A program made the position numbers and the translations under genes. Positions 1 to 8,230 of a DNA stretch of 44,621 nucleotides are shown here, piece by piece; the stretch's first letter is position 1; each line of letters opens with the position of its first letter. Source of the stretch: Candidatus Ryanbacteria bacterium CG10_big_fil_rev_8_21_14_0_10_43_42 (GTDB lineage: Bacteria > Patescibacteriota > Minisyncoccia > Ryanbacterales > 2-02-FULL-48-12); NCBI GenBank assembly GCA_002793915.1, contig PFEF01000010.1:15390-60010 (forward strand), written 5' to 3'. The notes under the pieces were generated by a model. That model ran no database searches, was not told the origin of the DNA, and worked only from the letters and a program-made list of their open reading frames with translations.

Positions 1-539
1 TTGGTCCTGCCGGCCCTGAAGGAGAAGTTGGTCCTGAGGGTCCTAAGGGTGACGCCGGTCCTAAAGGCGACAAAGGCGACACTGGTCCTACTGGCCCTAA
101 AGGCGACAAAGGTGATAAGGGCGACGCCGGTAAGGGTGAAAAAGGCGATGCCGGTCCTAAAGGCGACAAAGGTGATATTGGCCCCAAGGGTGATAAGGGT
201 GACGTCGGTCCCAAGGGTGACAAAGGTGATGCCGGTCCTTCCGGCAAAGATGGTCATGACGGCAAAGATGGTAAAAATGGCAAAAACGGTAAGAATGGTC
301 TGAATGGCAAAAACGGAAAGGACGGTAAGAATGGTCTGAACGGCAAAGATGGCAAGGTTGGTCCTGCTGGTCAGCCCGGAAAAAACGGCAAGGACGGTAA
401 AAATGGTAAAGACGGCAAGGACGGTGTATGTTCTTGCAATGATAAGTCTTTAGCTGAATCGTATGGTATCCTCACTCTGCAAGAGCAAGTGGATCTTCTT
501 AGGGAGAGGATAGCAGAACTGGAATTATGGAGTAAGTAA
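1..539 (+). CDS. Collagen-like Gly-X-Y repeat protein, C-terminal part (5' partial)
   Basis: The frame starting at base 3 is open to a TAA at 537-539 and gives at least 178 residues. It consists of about 48 Gly-X-Y triplets: first GPAGPEGEV and GPKGDKGD-type, then GKDGKNGKN-type. After the repeats comes a VCSC pair of cysteines and a short heptad-like helix (QEQVDLLRERIAELEL) that looks like a trimerisation coiled coil. Bacterial collagen-like proteins of this design form triple-helical surface stalks or adhesins; the surface location here is inferred because the N-terminus is outside the window. The GGT/GGC-rich repeat also leaves a neighbouring frame open, which is an artefact. A hairpin terminator follows. 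Confidence 0.9.
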   Translation, partial: GPAGPEGEVGPEGPKGDAGPKGDKGDTGPTGPKGDKGDKGDAGKGEKGDAGPKGDKGDIGPKGDKGDVGPKGDKGDAGPSGKDGHDGKDGKNGKNGKNGLNGKNGKDGKNGLNGKDGKVGPAGQPGKNGKDGKNGKDGKDGVCSCNDKSLAESYGILTLQEQVDLLRERIAELELWSK

Positions 540-557
540 GCGTTAGATTCGCATATG

Positions 558-585
558 GGTGTCCCGTAACAAGGACACCTTTTTA
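558..585 (+). terminator. Rho-independent terminator after the collagen-like gene
   Basis: A 7-bp stem GGTGTCC (558-564) / GGACACC (573-579) with an 8-nt loop is followed by TTTTTT. Confidence 0.8.
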
Positions 586-866
586 TTTTGCCTTACAGAA
601 AGATATCCTCATAGAGTATTTCCTTTCATGGACCGAACGTACTACAGTGGTTATATACGTGCGTTGATTATTGATCATTTTTTATTTACAAAGACCGAAA
701 GGCAAAATGGTGGTGGTGGCGGGTTACCAAACCGCATAGTCATCGCATAAAGAGTAACATTGTTGCTTTGTAGATTTTGGCATTTAAAAATGATATTTTT
801 GATACGATATAAAAGATTACATATGCGGGAATAAGCGTACCTTATTATACAATAACATGTTATGGT
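586..866. other. Intergenic region, no supported gene
   Basis: These 281 bases separate the collagen-like terminator from the large secreted protein. An open frame (559-750) begins inside the terminator stem, has no ribosome-binding site and no recognisable product, so I do not call it. A -10-like TACAAT at 848-853 lies 13 bases before the next ATG and is the most plausible promoter element. Confidence 0.5.
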
Positions 867-3290
867 ATGAGTTTTAAAAAATATATTGTTGCCGGAGTTT
901 TTGTTTTAGTTGGAGGAATGTCTGCATTTGTTTTGCCCGCATACGGACAAACAGGACCGTCCTCTTCATTGGATGATGTACGGGCCGCCATTCAATCTTT
1001 GCTTGCGGAAATAAGCACGTTGCAGGATCAGATTGATGAACTTCATGAAAATACCGAATTATCGAACGTTGAAAAGCGCGAGGCGATATATGAATTTAAA
1101 AAACAATTACAGGAAGGCATGCAGAATGAGGAGGTTCGCAAACTTCAGATAGTATTGGCGGAGTATCCCGATATTTATCCGAAAGGGCTGGTAACGGGAT
1201 ACTTTGGATCGCTTACTAAAAAAGCTGTTCTTGAATTTCAGAAAAAATATGGCATAGAGCAGGCCGGTGAAGTTGGGCCAAAAACTCGCGCAAAAATCAG
1301 GGAACTCTTAACGCTACGGATAAAAGAGAAAAAAACCATTCCGGAAGCTCTATCGGTTACTGCAGTACCGGAGGAGGAAATGGCAGTAGAAGAAAACATT
1401 GCTTCGGTTCTTCAAGAGGCGGTACCTTCTTTCGAAGATATGTATTTTACCGATACCTTCGATCGTTCGGATGCAATTGATTTGGGAAATGGCTGGACGG
1501 ATATTTATGGCGGTTTGTCTATCGTATCTCATCATGTGGAACATGTGCCGGCGAAAAAAGAATTTATGGCGATACAGCTTGGCATAACGGGAGAAACCGA
1601 AGAGGTATCTGCCGAATTTACATCGTTTCATAATGCGTCCAAGCCGCGATTTGGTGTTGTGCTTCGATATCAGGATAGTAATAACTACTATTTCGTATAC
1701 CGTCAGATGAATACGTCCCGGGATCTTTTTCGTATTGCCCGAAAGGTTAATGGAAAGTTAAGGATAATGAAAAGCGTTTTCGGTGATTCACAGCCTGAAG
1801 GACTGCCTTTTACGTTAACGGGTACGGTGGAGGGTACGCGTATAACTCTCCTTATTGATGGTGTAGAGATGCTTTCTTATGACGATGATCAATTTTCGGA
1901 CGGCGCCGTGGGAATATATATGTACGCGCAAGGACGTGTTAATCAAGCGGATAATGTTGCAGTCGTTGTAGCGGGTGGGGGAATTACAGTACCGACAAAT
2001 ACGCCTCCCGCCGCCAATGCCGGTTCTGATCAGGCAGTATTTCTTGGTGATGTGGTAAGTTTTGACGCTTCCGCAAGTAACGATCCGGACAATGATGCGC
2101 TTACATACAAATGGGATTTTGGAGACGGACAAATGGATACGGGTGTACGCGCAGATCATGTTTACCAGTCAGTCGGTAAGTATACGGTAACGTTAACGGT
2201 GTCTGACGGGCAGGCGGAAGATAGTGATACGGCGACGGTGGGTGTTGAGAAAAAGAATATTCCGGCAGTAATATTCCAGGGATTTGGAGCTAATACGCGG
2301 GGAGGATCGGAAGGAAGTATTGTCAGAGTTACCAATCTGAATGATTCCGGACCGGGATCATTGCGCGAGGCTCTTTCAGGGGGAAATCGGACGGTAGTGT
2401 TTGATGTTGCGGGTGATATTAATCTTAACGATTTTATATATGTGGAAGGGTCTTTTGTAACTATCGACGGATTAAGTGCTCCGGCTCCGGGCATTACGTT
2501 ATTAAACAAGGGGCTGGTAATTCGGGGAAATCGGGGAGCTCATGATGTGATTGTGCAGGGTATTCGGATTAAAAATTCTTCTATTGATGGTATTCAGATC
2601 GCATACGGGGCGTATAATGTAGTGATTGATCATGTATCGATTTATAATTCGCAGGATGGAAATATAGACATTACGGGAGATGAGAGAGATGCGTCTGTTT
2701 CCACTCATGACGTTACCGTTTCTTACAGTATTTTGGCCGGAGATAGATTAACAGCGGCAAGTCATAAAAATATGCTTATTAAATACAATGCATCAAGAGT
2801 AACTCTTCATCATAATTTGTTTATTGATTCCAATCAGAGAAATCCCCAAGCTCACAATGACGACTTCGGAGTACGGGCAGAAGAGACAACGTTGGATATG
2901 CGTAATAATATCGTTTGGGGATGGGGTCCGGGATACGGTAGTCTTGCGTGGTACGGTGCTAACGCCAATTTTGTGAATAATTATTTCAGTTCGCCTAATA
3001 GCTCTTTGTCGGATCAAAAGGAGGCGCTTGGCGTGTGTCCGTATAATTGTGCCAGCAGTTTGCCGGTAGAAGCACTGGCGTATGGTTATACCAGTGGAAA
3101 TATGAGCGGAGATCCGATTGCCATTAATCTCAATACCATAGGAAATGTTAGTGCGCCATTCAGTGCACCTGCCGTTGATACGCAAGATGTATGTACGGCG
3201 GCGCGGGGGATTTTGGATGGAGCGGGCGCGCGGTTGTTGGACGTACTTAATATGAAGCATGTTGCTTCGGTGATATTAAACGGATGTTAA
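867..3290 (+). CDS. Secreted multidomain protein: peptidoglycan-binding, LamG-like, PKD and pectate-lyase-like beta-helix domains
   Basis: The product has 807 residues. In order: a signal peptide (about 1-28, ending AYGQ); a coiled-coil-like stretch (about 35-82); a PG_binding_1 domain (about 84-148, with GYFGSLTKKAVLEFQKKYGI); a LamG/concanavalin-like sandwich (about 192-370); a PKD domain (about 378-460, with WDFGDG and YTVTLTVSDG); and a right-handed beta-helix (about 468-790). The helix part carries pectate-lyase-superfamily signatures: VVFDVAGDI, VIDHVSI and HHNLFIDSNQRNPQ. The likely role is a wall-anchored enzyme or binding protein acting on acidic polysaccharide. Actual lyase activity is inferred from fold only. 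The GH18 protein downstream shares the same type of peptidoglycan-binding module. Confidence 0.85.
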   Translation: MSFKKYIVAGVFVLVGGMSAFVLPAYGQTGPSSSLDDVRAAIQSLLAEISTLQDQIDELHENTELSNVEKREAIYEFKKQLQEGMQNEEVRKLQIVLAEYPDIYPKGLVTGYFGSLTKKAVLEFQKKYGIEQAGEVGPKTRAKIRELLTLRIKEKKTIPEALSVTAVPEEEMAVEENIASVLQEAVPSFEDMYFTDTFDRSDAIDLGNGWTDIYGGLSIVSHHVEHVPAKKEFMAIQLGITGETEEVSAEFTSFHNASKPRFGVVLRYQDSNNYYFVYRQMNTSRDLFRIARKVNGKLRIMKSVFGDSQPEGLPFTLTGTVEGTRITLLIDGVEMLSYDDDQFSDGAVGIYMYAQGRVNQADNVAVVVAGGGITVPTNTPPAANAGSDQAVFLGDVVSFDASASNDPDNDALTYKWDFGDGQMDTGVRADHVYQSVGKYTVTLTVSDGQAEDSDTATVGVEKKNIPAVIFQGFGANTRGGSEGSIVRVTNLNDSGPGSLREALSGGNRTVVFDVAGDINLNDFIYVEGSFVTIDGLSAPAPGITLLNKGLVIRGNRGAHDVIVQGIRIKNSSIDGIQIAYGAYNVVIDHVSIYNSQDGNIDITGDERDASVSTHDVTVSYSILAGDRLTAASHKNMLIKYNASRVTLHHNLFIDSNQRNPQAHNDDFGVRAEETTLDMRNNIVWGWGPGYGSLAWYGANANFVNNYFSSPNSSLSDQKEALGVCPYNCASSLPVEALAYGYTSGNMSGDPIAINLNTIGNVSAPFSAPAVDTQDVCTAARGILDGAGARLLDVLNMKHVASVILNGC

Positions 3291-3315
3291 ACAGCGAGAA
3301 TGCGCTAACGGAAAG

Positions 3316-3561
3316 ATGATGTACTATGTGTATATAATTGAATGTATGGACGGAAGTCTTTATACCGGGTTTACTACGGATCCGGCACGTCGCTTTAAAG
3401 AACATGAAGCGGGAATGGGAAGTAAATATACCGGAGTACACAGACCTCGCAAACTTGTACACACCGAATCATTTTCTACGCGCAGTCTTGCCATGAAGCG
3501 TGAAGCAGAAATTAAATCATGGCCGCGGGGAAAGAAAGTAGCATTAATTATGACACATTAA
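3316..3561 (+). CDS. Small GIY-YIG nuclease-superfamily protein (YhbQ/UPF0213-like)
   Basis: This is an 81-residue single-domain protein with the hallmark opening YYVYIIECMDGSLYTGFT (the GIY-YIG signature, Y-Y...Y-T-G), the R of ARRFKEHEAG, and a C-terminal AMKREAEIKSW that matches the usual REAxIKxW helix of this family. The length is typical of stand-alone YhbQ-like proteins, whose physiological role is poorly defined. Two consecutive ATGs (3316, 3319) are possible starts. It is 25 bp downstream of the large secreted protein and 4 bp upstream of the GH18 gene, so co-transcription is likely although the functions look unrelated. Confidence 0.85.
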   Translation: MMYYVYIIECMDGSLYTGFTTDPARRFKEHEAGMGSKYTGVHRPRKLVHTESFSTRSLAMKREAEIKSWPRGKKVALIMTH

Positions 3562-3565
3562 ATAT

Positions 3566-4975
3566 ATGAAATCTTTGCGGTATAACATGCTCTCTATGGC
3601 GGTCTTTGCCGGAATAATATTTCCCGGGGGTGTTTTTGCGGCAGATGTTTTTGAGATATCGGGATGGATTCCGTATTGGCGATCAGAACAGGGCGTTGAA
3701 AACATTCTTCCCAACCTGGGAACCGTGACGGAGGTAAATCCTTTTATGTACGGTGTACGTGAAGACGGAACATTGCGTGCAGAATCTTCCCTGGAAAAAC
3801 CGGAATGGGTACGGCTTAAGGAAGAAGTGCAAAAACAGCAGGTATATTTTGTGCCGACTATTCTTTGGAGCGATGCGGATGCGATTCATGCAACATTGAG
3901 CGACAGTGGAAATCGTGCAAAGCATATTGCAGGTATTATGGCGGAGGTGTCGCAATATGGTCTGGATGGTATTGATATCGACTACGAAAGAAAGTATGCT
4001 TCCACGCGACCATATTTTTCTTTGTTTTTAAAGGAACTTAATGAAGCGCTCGGAACAAAAATGCTTCAATGTACCATAGAAGCGCGGACACCGCTGGAGG
4101 ACCGGTATTCATCTCCGGAATCCATCCCGCCGGATATTGAATATGCTAATGAATACAGTGATATCAACCGATATTGCGATCGCGTGCGTATTATGGCGTA
4201 TGATCAGGGGCGTATTGATCTTACCTTAAACAAAAAAAGCGCCGGACCTTACATACCTGTTGCGGATACGGCGTGGGCGGAAAAGGTAATACGTCTTGCG
4301 CTTAAGGATATTTCGGCCGACAAGATGGTGTTGGGTATTCCCACATACGGCTATGAATATAATATGGTTTTTAATGCGGAAACCAACGGCATATCTTATG
4401 AACGCGTGACATCATTTAATCCCGCTTATGCGCAAGAACTTTCGGAGAAACTAAACAAAACGCCGATACGTAATTCCGCCGGCGAGTTATTTATTTTGTA
4501 TACGACAGCGGAACTGCCGGAAAATAAAGGCGCGCTTTCGCCCGCCCGCGTGCGCATTCTTTCATGGGGAGATGCTAAAACGGCACAAATGAAAATCGAT
4601 CTTGCGGAAAAATTAGGCATTCGCGGAGTTGCTGTTTTTAAAATAGACGGCGAGCAGGATCCCGGATTGTGGGACGTTCTTAAAAAAGCGAAAGAGAACG
4701 TTTCGGTTTCCGCCGAATCGTCATATGAGGCGCTGTTAAGCGGTGCGGATCTTATGTATGGCATGCGAACAGAGCGCGTGCGATTATTACAAATGTTTTT
4801 AAATAAGCAGGGATATGCCGTAGCTTCTGTTGGCGGAGGATCCGCAGGAAATGAAACCGTATTTTTTGGACCGGCAACGCGAGCGGCTCTTATTCGATTT
4901 CAAAAGGCGCAGGGTATACAGCCGGCAGTGGGGTATTTTGGTCCGATTACGCGAAGTGCCATGAAGGCCTTATAG
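3566..4975 (+). CDS. Secreted GH18-family glycosidase with C-terminal peptidoglycan-binding domain
   Basis: The product has 469 residues. A signal peptide covers about 1-25 (ends VFA-AD). The GH18 barrel (about 28-385) has the catalytic motif DGIDIDYE at 134-141, with Glu141 the expected acid, plus typical later strands (RIMAYDQ, LGIPTYGYEY, GVAVFKIDGEQD). The overall layout resembles spore-cortex and YaaH/SleL-type N-acetylglucosaminidases rather than classical chitinases. Residues about 395-469 form a PG_binding_1 domain (RLLQMFLNKQGY ... FGPATRAALIRFQKAQGI). I infer an exported enzyme cutting GlcNAc-containing glycan, either its own wall or that of a partner cell. The start is 4 bp after the GIY-YIG gene. 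Confidence 0.9.
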   Translation: MKSLRYNMLSMAVFAGIIFPGGVFAADVFEISGWIPYWRSEQGVENILPNLGTVTEVNPFMYGVREDGTLRAESSLEKPEWVRLKEEVQKQQVYFVPTILWSDADAIHATLSDSGNRAKHIAGIMAEVSQYGLDGIDIDYERKYASTRPYFSLFLKELNEALGTKMLQCTIEARTPLEDRYSSPESIPPDIEYANEYSDINRYCDRVRIMAYDQGRIDLTLNKKSAGPYIPVADTAWAEKVIRLALKDISADKMVLGIPTYGYEYNMVFNAETNGISYERVTSFNPAYAQELSEKLNKTPIRNSAGELFILYTTAELPENKGALSPARVRILSWGDAKTAQMKIDLAEKLGIRGVAVFKIDGEQDPGLWDVLKKAKENVSVSAESSYEALLSGADLMYGMRTERVRLLQMFLNKQGYAVASVGGGSAGNETVFFGPATRAALIRFQKAQGIQPAVGYFGPITRSAMKAL

Positions 4976-4978
4976 GGC

Positions 4979-5006
4979 TTGCTTTTTATATTTTTTGTGA
5001 TAGAAT
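4979..5006 (+). promoter_or_regulatory. Candidate promoter for a short RNA
   Basis: A -35-like TTGCTT (4979-4984) and a -10-like TAGAAT (5001-5006) are separated by 16 bp. They lie just after the GH18 stop codon and just before a structured, ORF-less stretch. Confidence 0.45.
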
Positions 5007-5012
5007 CTTTGT

Positions 5013-5073
5013 AGAGGCCATGTGCGGGCGGAGTTTCCTCACCTACCTGGTCCGTTCTCCGCCCGTTTTTTTT
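5013..5073 (+). ncRNA. Candidate short non-coding RNA or elaborate terminator
   Basis: About 60 bases between the candidate promoter and a T-run fold into one strong hairpin: CGGGCGGAG (5025-5033) pairs perfectly with CTCCGCCCG (5057-5065) around a 23-nt loop, followed by eight T. No ORF is present. The large ordered loop is longer than normal for a plain terminator. It could be a small RNA with its own promoter or simply the terminator of the GH18 operon. I do not recognise a family. Confidence 0.4.
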
Positions 5074-5104
5074 AAAGTCCTTGCATGAAAGGGCTTTTCT
5101 TTTT
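5074..5104 (+). terminator. Second hairpin terminator in tandem
   Basis: AAAGTCC (5074-5080) pairs with GGGCTTT (5091-5097, one G-T), followed by TCTTTTT. It directly follows the T-run of the previous hairpin. Confidence 0.55.
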
Positions 5105-5157
5105 GTTTGAAAATAGGTATATAATAGACGTATAACACGCATAAGTATCACATAAAT

Positions 5158-6126
5158 ATGAAGACGAAATTGCCGGTTTCTTTTAAGGTCAATATTTTTC
5201 CCAAAAATAAGATTGATCTTTTGATATTTTTACTCATTCTTGCAACAGCGGGCGTATTTGGCTTTTTGTATAGGGAAGGAGAAAGAAAAAATGATGAACT
5301 TACGCATCAATTACTTGAGCTTCGCGAACAGTACCTGGAAAGCACATTGGAGCATAGCCGTGCGCTTGTATCTCTTGGGGCAAATCTGGAAGAAACGAGA
5401 TCTGGACAGGAAGTTGTTATATCGAGTCTAAAAAATGATATTCAAACAGAAAAACAAAAAGCGAGTATCATTCAAGCCGAATTGGGAAAGGTGAGTGGTT
5501 CCGTTACAACGCTTGAGAAGCTAACCAATACGGATAAAGAGCTTCTACAAAAATATTCCAAGGTTTACTTTTTAAACGAACATTATATACCGGCACGCCT
5601 TTCTCTTATACCGGCACCATATACGTTTGATGTGCAGGTACCAAAACGCGAATTTCAAATCCATACAAGTGTATGGCCGCATATGAAGGCTATGATGGAT
5701 GCCGCGGATGCCGCTATCGGAGAAGATATTCTTATAGCGTCGGCATATCGTTCATTTGGTACGCAGGCGCGGCTTAAATCAAGTTACGTTGTCTCATACG
5801 GAGCCAATACGGCGAATCAATTTTCCGCCGATCAGGGATACTCCGAGCATCAACTGGGTACGACAGTCGATTTTACCGTAGGAAATAAGGGGGCGGATAT
5901 TGATTCATTTGAATCCACGCAAACATTTCGCTGGCTTACGCAAAATGCCCATACATACGGTTTTACTCTTTCCTATGATAAAAATAATTCCTATTATCAG
6001 TACGAACCATGGCATTGGCGGTTTGTCGGGATAAAGCTTGCTACCGATCTCTTCACCAAAGGCAAGCATTTTTATGATCTTGAACAGCGTGAAATAGATG
6101 CATATCTTGTTTCTATCTTTGATTAA
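5158..6126 (+). CDS. Membrane-anchored VanY-type D-alanyl-D-alanine carboxypeptidase
   Basis: The product has 322 residues: one membrane anchor (about 19-38), a long heptad-rich coiled coil (about 40-130) and a C-terminal VanY (peptidase M15B) domain. Expected zinc and active-site motifs are present: SAYRSFGTQ, SADQGYSEHQLGTTVDFT (the SxHQxGxxxD motif) and EPWHWRFVG. It would trim the terminal D-Ala from peptidoglycan stem peptides outside the membrane, with the coiled coil holding the catalytic domain away from the membrane. A TATAAT lies about 35 bases upstream of the ATG. It continues the cell-wall theme of the preceding GH18 enzyme and fits with murC and murA at the far end of the window. 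Confidence 0.9.
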   Translation: MKTKLPVSFKVNIFPKNKIDLLIFLLILATAGVFGFLYREGERKNDELTHQLLELREQYLESTLEHSRALVSLGANLEETRSGQEVVISSLKNDIQTEKQKASIIQAELGKVSGSVTTLEKLTNTDKELLQKYSKVYFLNEHYIPARLSLIPAPYTFDVQVPKREFQIHTSVWPHMKAMMDAADAAIGEDILIASAYRSFGTQARLKSSYVVSYGANTANQFSADQGYSEHQLGTTVDFTVGNKGADIDSFESTQTFRWLTQNAHTYGFTLSYDKNNSYYQYEPWHWRFVGIKLATDLFTKGKHFYDLEQREIDAYLVSIFD

Positions 6127-6201
6127 TTATTATTTAATCCGATTGTGCGTAGTTGTTTTGAACGATTATATGCACTATAATGACCTTAATTATATAGCAC
6201 T

Positions 6202-6798
6202 ATGGAAACCATAAAAAAGCATGCTGTTGTTATACTCGCATTTGCCTTACCACTCCTTCTTTTGGCAGGGGTCCTTGTGATGGCATATATGCCTCGCGCG
6301 CATGTATCAACGGAATATGATTTTATATATGCTACGTGTGATAATGCCAGTGAATTATATCCGTATGATTGCGGGCTTTATTTGAACAGTCTTTATGTGG
6401 TGGAAGATGGAAAGCTTAAGGTGCGTAACGTCGATGTTAACGAACAGATATTAAACGAGAAAAGACCGTTTCCCGTTTCGGATATGCCGTTGGATGGCGA
6501 ACAGTTATATGTAGCACGTATTTTCTTTCATGATACGGACAAAAATGAGAGTCATGAAATAGCCATCGAAGAAGCGCAAGCATTGACGTTATATGGACTG
6601 CTTACGTCTCCCGATGGCGTAACGGTTGATAATGTGTATGATACCGGTCCGAGTTTTTTCCCTTTCTTTGATAATAATTCGCGGTACGGATATTATCTTA
6701 CGAAAGGAAGCAGGCGAAGTCCGCTTAATATCGTAAATAAAGACGATAGATATTACTATCAGAATAATATTAAGTTTATCGGTTGGATAACGCCATAA
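6202..6798 (+). CDS. Hypothetical exported or membrane-anchored protein
   Basis: The product has 198 residues with one N-terminal hydrophobic segment (about 8-29) and an otherwise soluble, presumably extracytoplasmic body with two cysteines (in ATCDNAS and YDCGLY) that could pair. I recognise no domain. A TATAAT box lies about 20 bases upstream of the ATG. Its stop overlaps the next start (TAATG at 6796-6800), so translation is probably coupled to the DUF2157-like membrane protein and the two may work together. Confidence 0.75.
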   Translation: METIKKHAVVILAFALPLLLLAGVLVMAYMPRAHVSTEYDFIYATCDNASELYPYDCGLYLNSLYVVEDGKLKVRNVDVNEQILNEKRPFPVSDMPLDGEQLYVARIFFHDTDKNESHEIAIEEAQALTLYGLLTSPDGVTVDNVYDTGPSFFPFFDNNSRYGYYLTKGSRRSPLNIVNKDDRYYYQNNIKFIGWITP

Positions 6799-7784
6799 TG
6801 GAAAACCAAGAATTATTGGAGGAATTATCGGCAAAAATTGCTTCCGGCGCAATAGCTCGAGAAGATGTTTTAGCGCATCTCGGTTCCATGCCGGTAAAAG
6901 AGCCGGGACCGGAATATGGTTTTTTGAAAGAAGACGGGCATTTTTCTCTTTCAAAAGTATTATATATATTAGGTTCTGCCGTTGTTATATTGGGCATTGT
7001 GTTTTTAGTGGGACAGCTCTGGGATGATATCGGTTCTTTAGGGCGTATTCTCGTAACATTTGGTCTGGGAATTATGTTTGCGGGTATCGGCTCGTTTTTA
7101 TTTGCGTCCAAGCCGGAGAGTCATTTAGGGCAGGTCTTTCATGGTATTGGCGGCATGCTGGTTCCGGGAGGCGCTCTTGTTATGCTTTATGAATTGGGCG
7201 GGAAAAACCCTGATATATGGCCGGTTACTTTTACTATCGGCACGGTCTTTTTGTTTTATCTGCTCCTTGCTTCATATCATAAAAACGCCATTCTTACCTT
7301 TTTTGCATTTGCAAACGGTACGGCTTTTATGTACCTTCTTTTTGCCGCCATTCTTGATAACACGCTTTATTTTCCGGATGATATATATGCCTATCTGACC
7401 ATGGTGATAGGGGCGAGTTATCTTTTATTTGGTCAATCGTTTAAGGGTACGTGGAATAGTTACCTTACGGGACCTCTTAATTTTCTGGGGAGTGCGGGAT
7501 TTTTAGCCGGTGCGTTTTCGCGCGTGTTTGATTCCGTTTTCTGGCAGATAATATTCTTTGCTTTGGCGGCGGGCGCCCTTGTGCTCGCTATTCGGGTACG
7601 AAGCCGGAGCATACTTGTGGTAGGTACATTATTCTTGATAGGCCATTTCGGGTATATTACCGGTGAATATTTTGCCGATTCAATTGGTTGGCCGATTTCT
7701 CTTGTTATACTTGGTCTTCTTTTTATCGGGCTTGGGTATGTTTCCATTAGCATCAATAAGAAGTATATCGGAACGGCGAAATAG
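6798..7784 (+). CDS. Multi-pass membrane protein, DUF2157-like
   Basis: The product has 328 residues. A short cytoplasmic N-terminus (ELLEELSAKIASGAIAREDVLAHL, helical) precedes about nine or ten hydrophobic segments. The combination of a short N-terminal helical region before a GxxxxxxG-rich membrane bundle resembles DUF2157-type proteins, whose function is unknown. I take the ATG at 6798 rather than the upstream in-frame ATG at 6783 because it forms a TAATG junction with the previous gene. The function cannot be told from sequence; a transport or envelope role is only a guess. Confidence 0.8.
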   Translation: MENQELLEELSAKIASGAIAREDVLAHLGSMPVKEPGPEYGFLKEDGHFSLSKVLYILGSAVVILGIVFLVGQLWDDIGSLGRILVTFGLGIMFAGIGSFLFASKPESHLGQVFHGIGGMLVPGGALVMLYELGGKNPDIWPVTFTIGTVFLFYLLLASYHKNAILTFFAFANGTAFMYLLFAAILDNTLYFPDDIYAYLTMVIGASYLLFGQSFKGTWNSYLTGPLNFLGSAGFLAGAFSRVFDSVFWQIIFFALAAGALVLAIRVRSRSILVVGTLFLIGHFGYITGEYFADSIGWPISLVILGLLFIGLGYVSISINKKYIGTAK

Positions 7785-7810
7785 CAGTAAATATATTTCT
7801 CAAATATGCC

Positions 7811-7840
7811 AAAGAAAAAAGGAAACATATATGTTTCCTT
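7811..7840 (-). terminator. Terminator of the minus-strand small membrane gene
   Basis: The perfect palindrome AAGGAAACATATATGTTTCC plus TT (7819-7840) is followed, reading the minus strand, by TTTTTTCTTT. It lies 13 bases past the stop codon of the minus-strand gene. Confidence 0.75.
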
Positions 7841-7853
7841 CGGTAGACTGTGA

Positions 7854-8123
7854 TTATGTGAGCGAAATAAGCCAGAGGACTACCAGTGTAATAACTCCTA
7901 AGAACAATAGAATGCATGAGATGCCTATGTAGGTGTGAAGGTGGTCTATTATAGCTTGTTCCTTTTTAACCATTGTTTTTTTTCTATCTTCGGAGTTCTT
8001 ACCGTATGACTTTAGTACAAGATCAAACCGTTTTTGGGCGGTACTTTTTAATAGAGAGAACATAATAAGTAATAGAAAGCCCAAAAAGGTACAAGATATT
8101 CCGATGACGAGCATATAATTCAT
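7854..8123 (-). CDS. Small two-TM membrane protein
   Basis: The product has 89 residues: TM1 (about 4-25), a charged cytoplasmic or periplasmic loop (KSTAQKRFDLVLKSYGKNSEDRKK...) and TM2 (about 66-87). I recognise no family. It is convincingly a gene: a strong ribosome-binding site AGGAGGTG lies just upstream of the ATG, a TTGACA-17-TTTTAT promoter sits further upstream, and a terminator follows the stop. It is transcribed away from the peroxiredoxin gene and belongs to the Shine-Dalgarno class of small genes seen several times in this window. Confidence 0.8.
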   Translation of the reverse strand: MNYMLVIGISCTFLGFLLLIMFSLLKSTAQKRFDLVLKSYGKNSEDRKKTMVKKEQAIIDHLHTYIGISCILLFLGVITLVVLWLISLT

Positions 8124-8147
8124 AACACCTCCTTTTTCTCAAGTAAG

Positions 8148-8176
8148 ATAAAAGCACACAATATTAAGTATGTCAA
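8148..8176 (-). promoter_or_regulatory. Promoter of the small two-TM gene
   Basis: On the minus strand there is a perfect TTGACA (8171-8176) and TTTTAT (8148-8153) with a 17-bp spacer. It is divergent from the peroxiredoxin -10 at 8200. Confidence 0.65.
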
Positions 8177-8199
8177 TTTTCTCTACCGCTCATTTCTAG

Positions 8200-8205
8200 T
8201 ATAAT
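8200..8205 (+). promoter_or_regulatory. -10 element of the peroxiredoxin gene
   Basis: A consensus TATAAT overlaps the first in-frame ATG (8204). That ATG therefore cannot lie inside the transcript, which moves the true start downstream to 8231 or 8237. No convincing -35 is visible. Confidence 0.6.
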
Positions 8206-8230
8206 GGATGTGTGGTTAGAAACTAATAAA

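Noticed and set aside
1-303. 100-residue frame in phase 1 over the collagen repeats
   Set aside because: It is a shadow of the Gly-X-Y repeat read out of frame; the phase-3 frame is longer and gives a coherent collagen-like protein.
559-750. 63-residue frame after the collagen gene
   Set aside because: It starts inside the terminator stem, has no ribosome-binding site or -10 box and no recognisable product.
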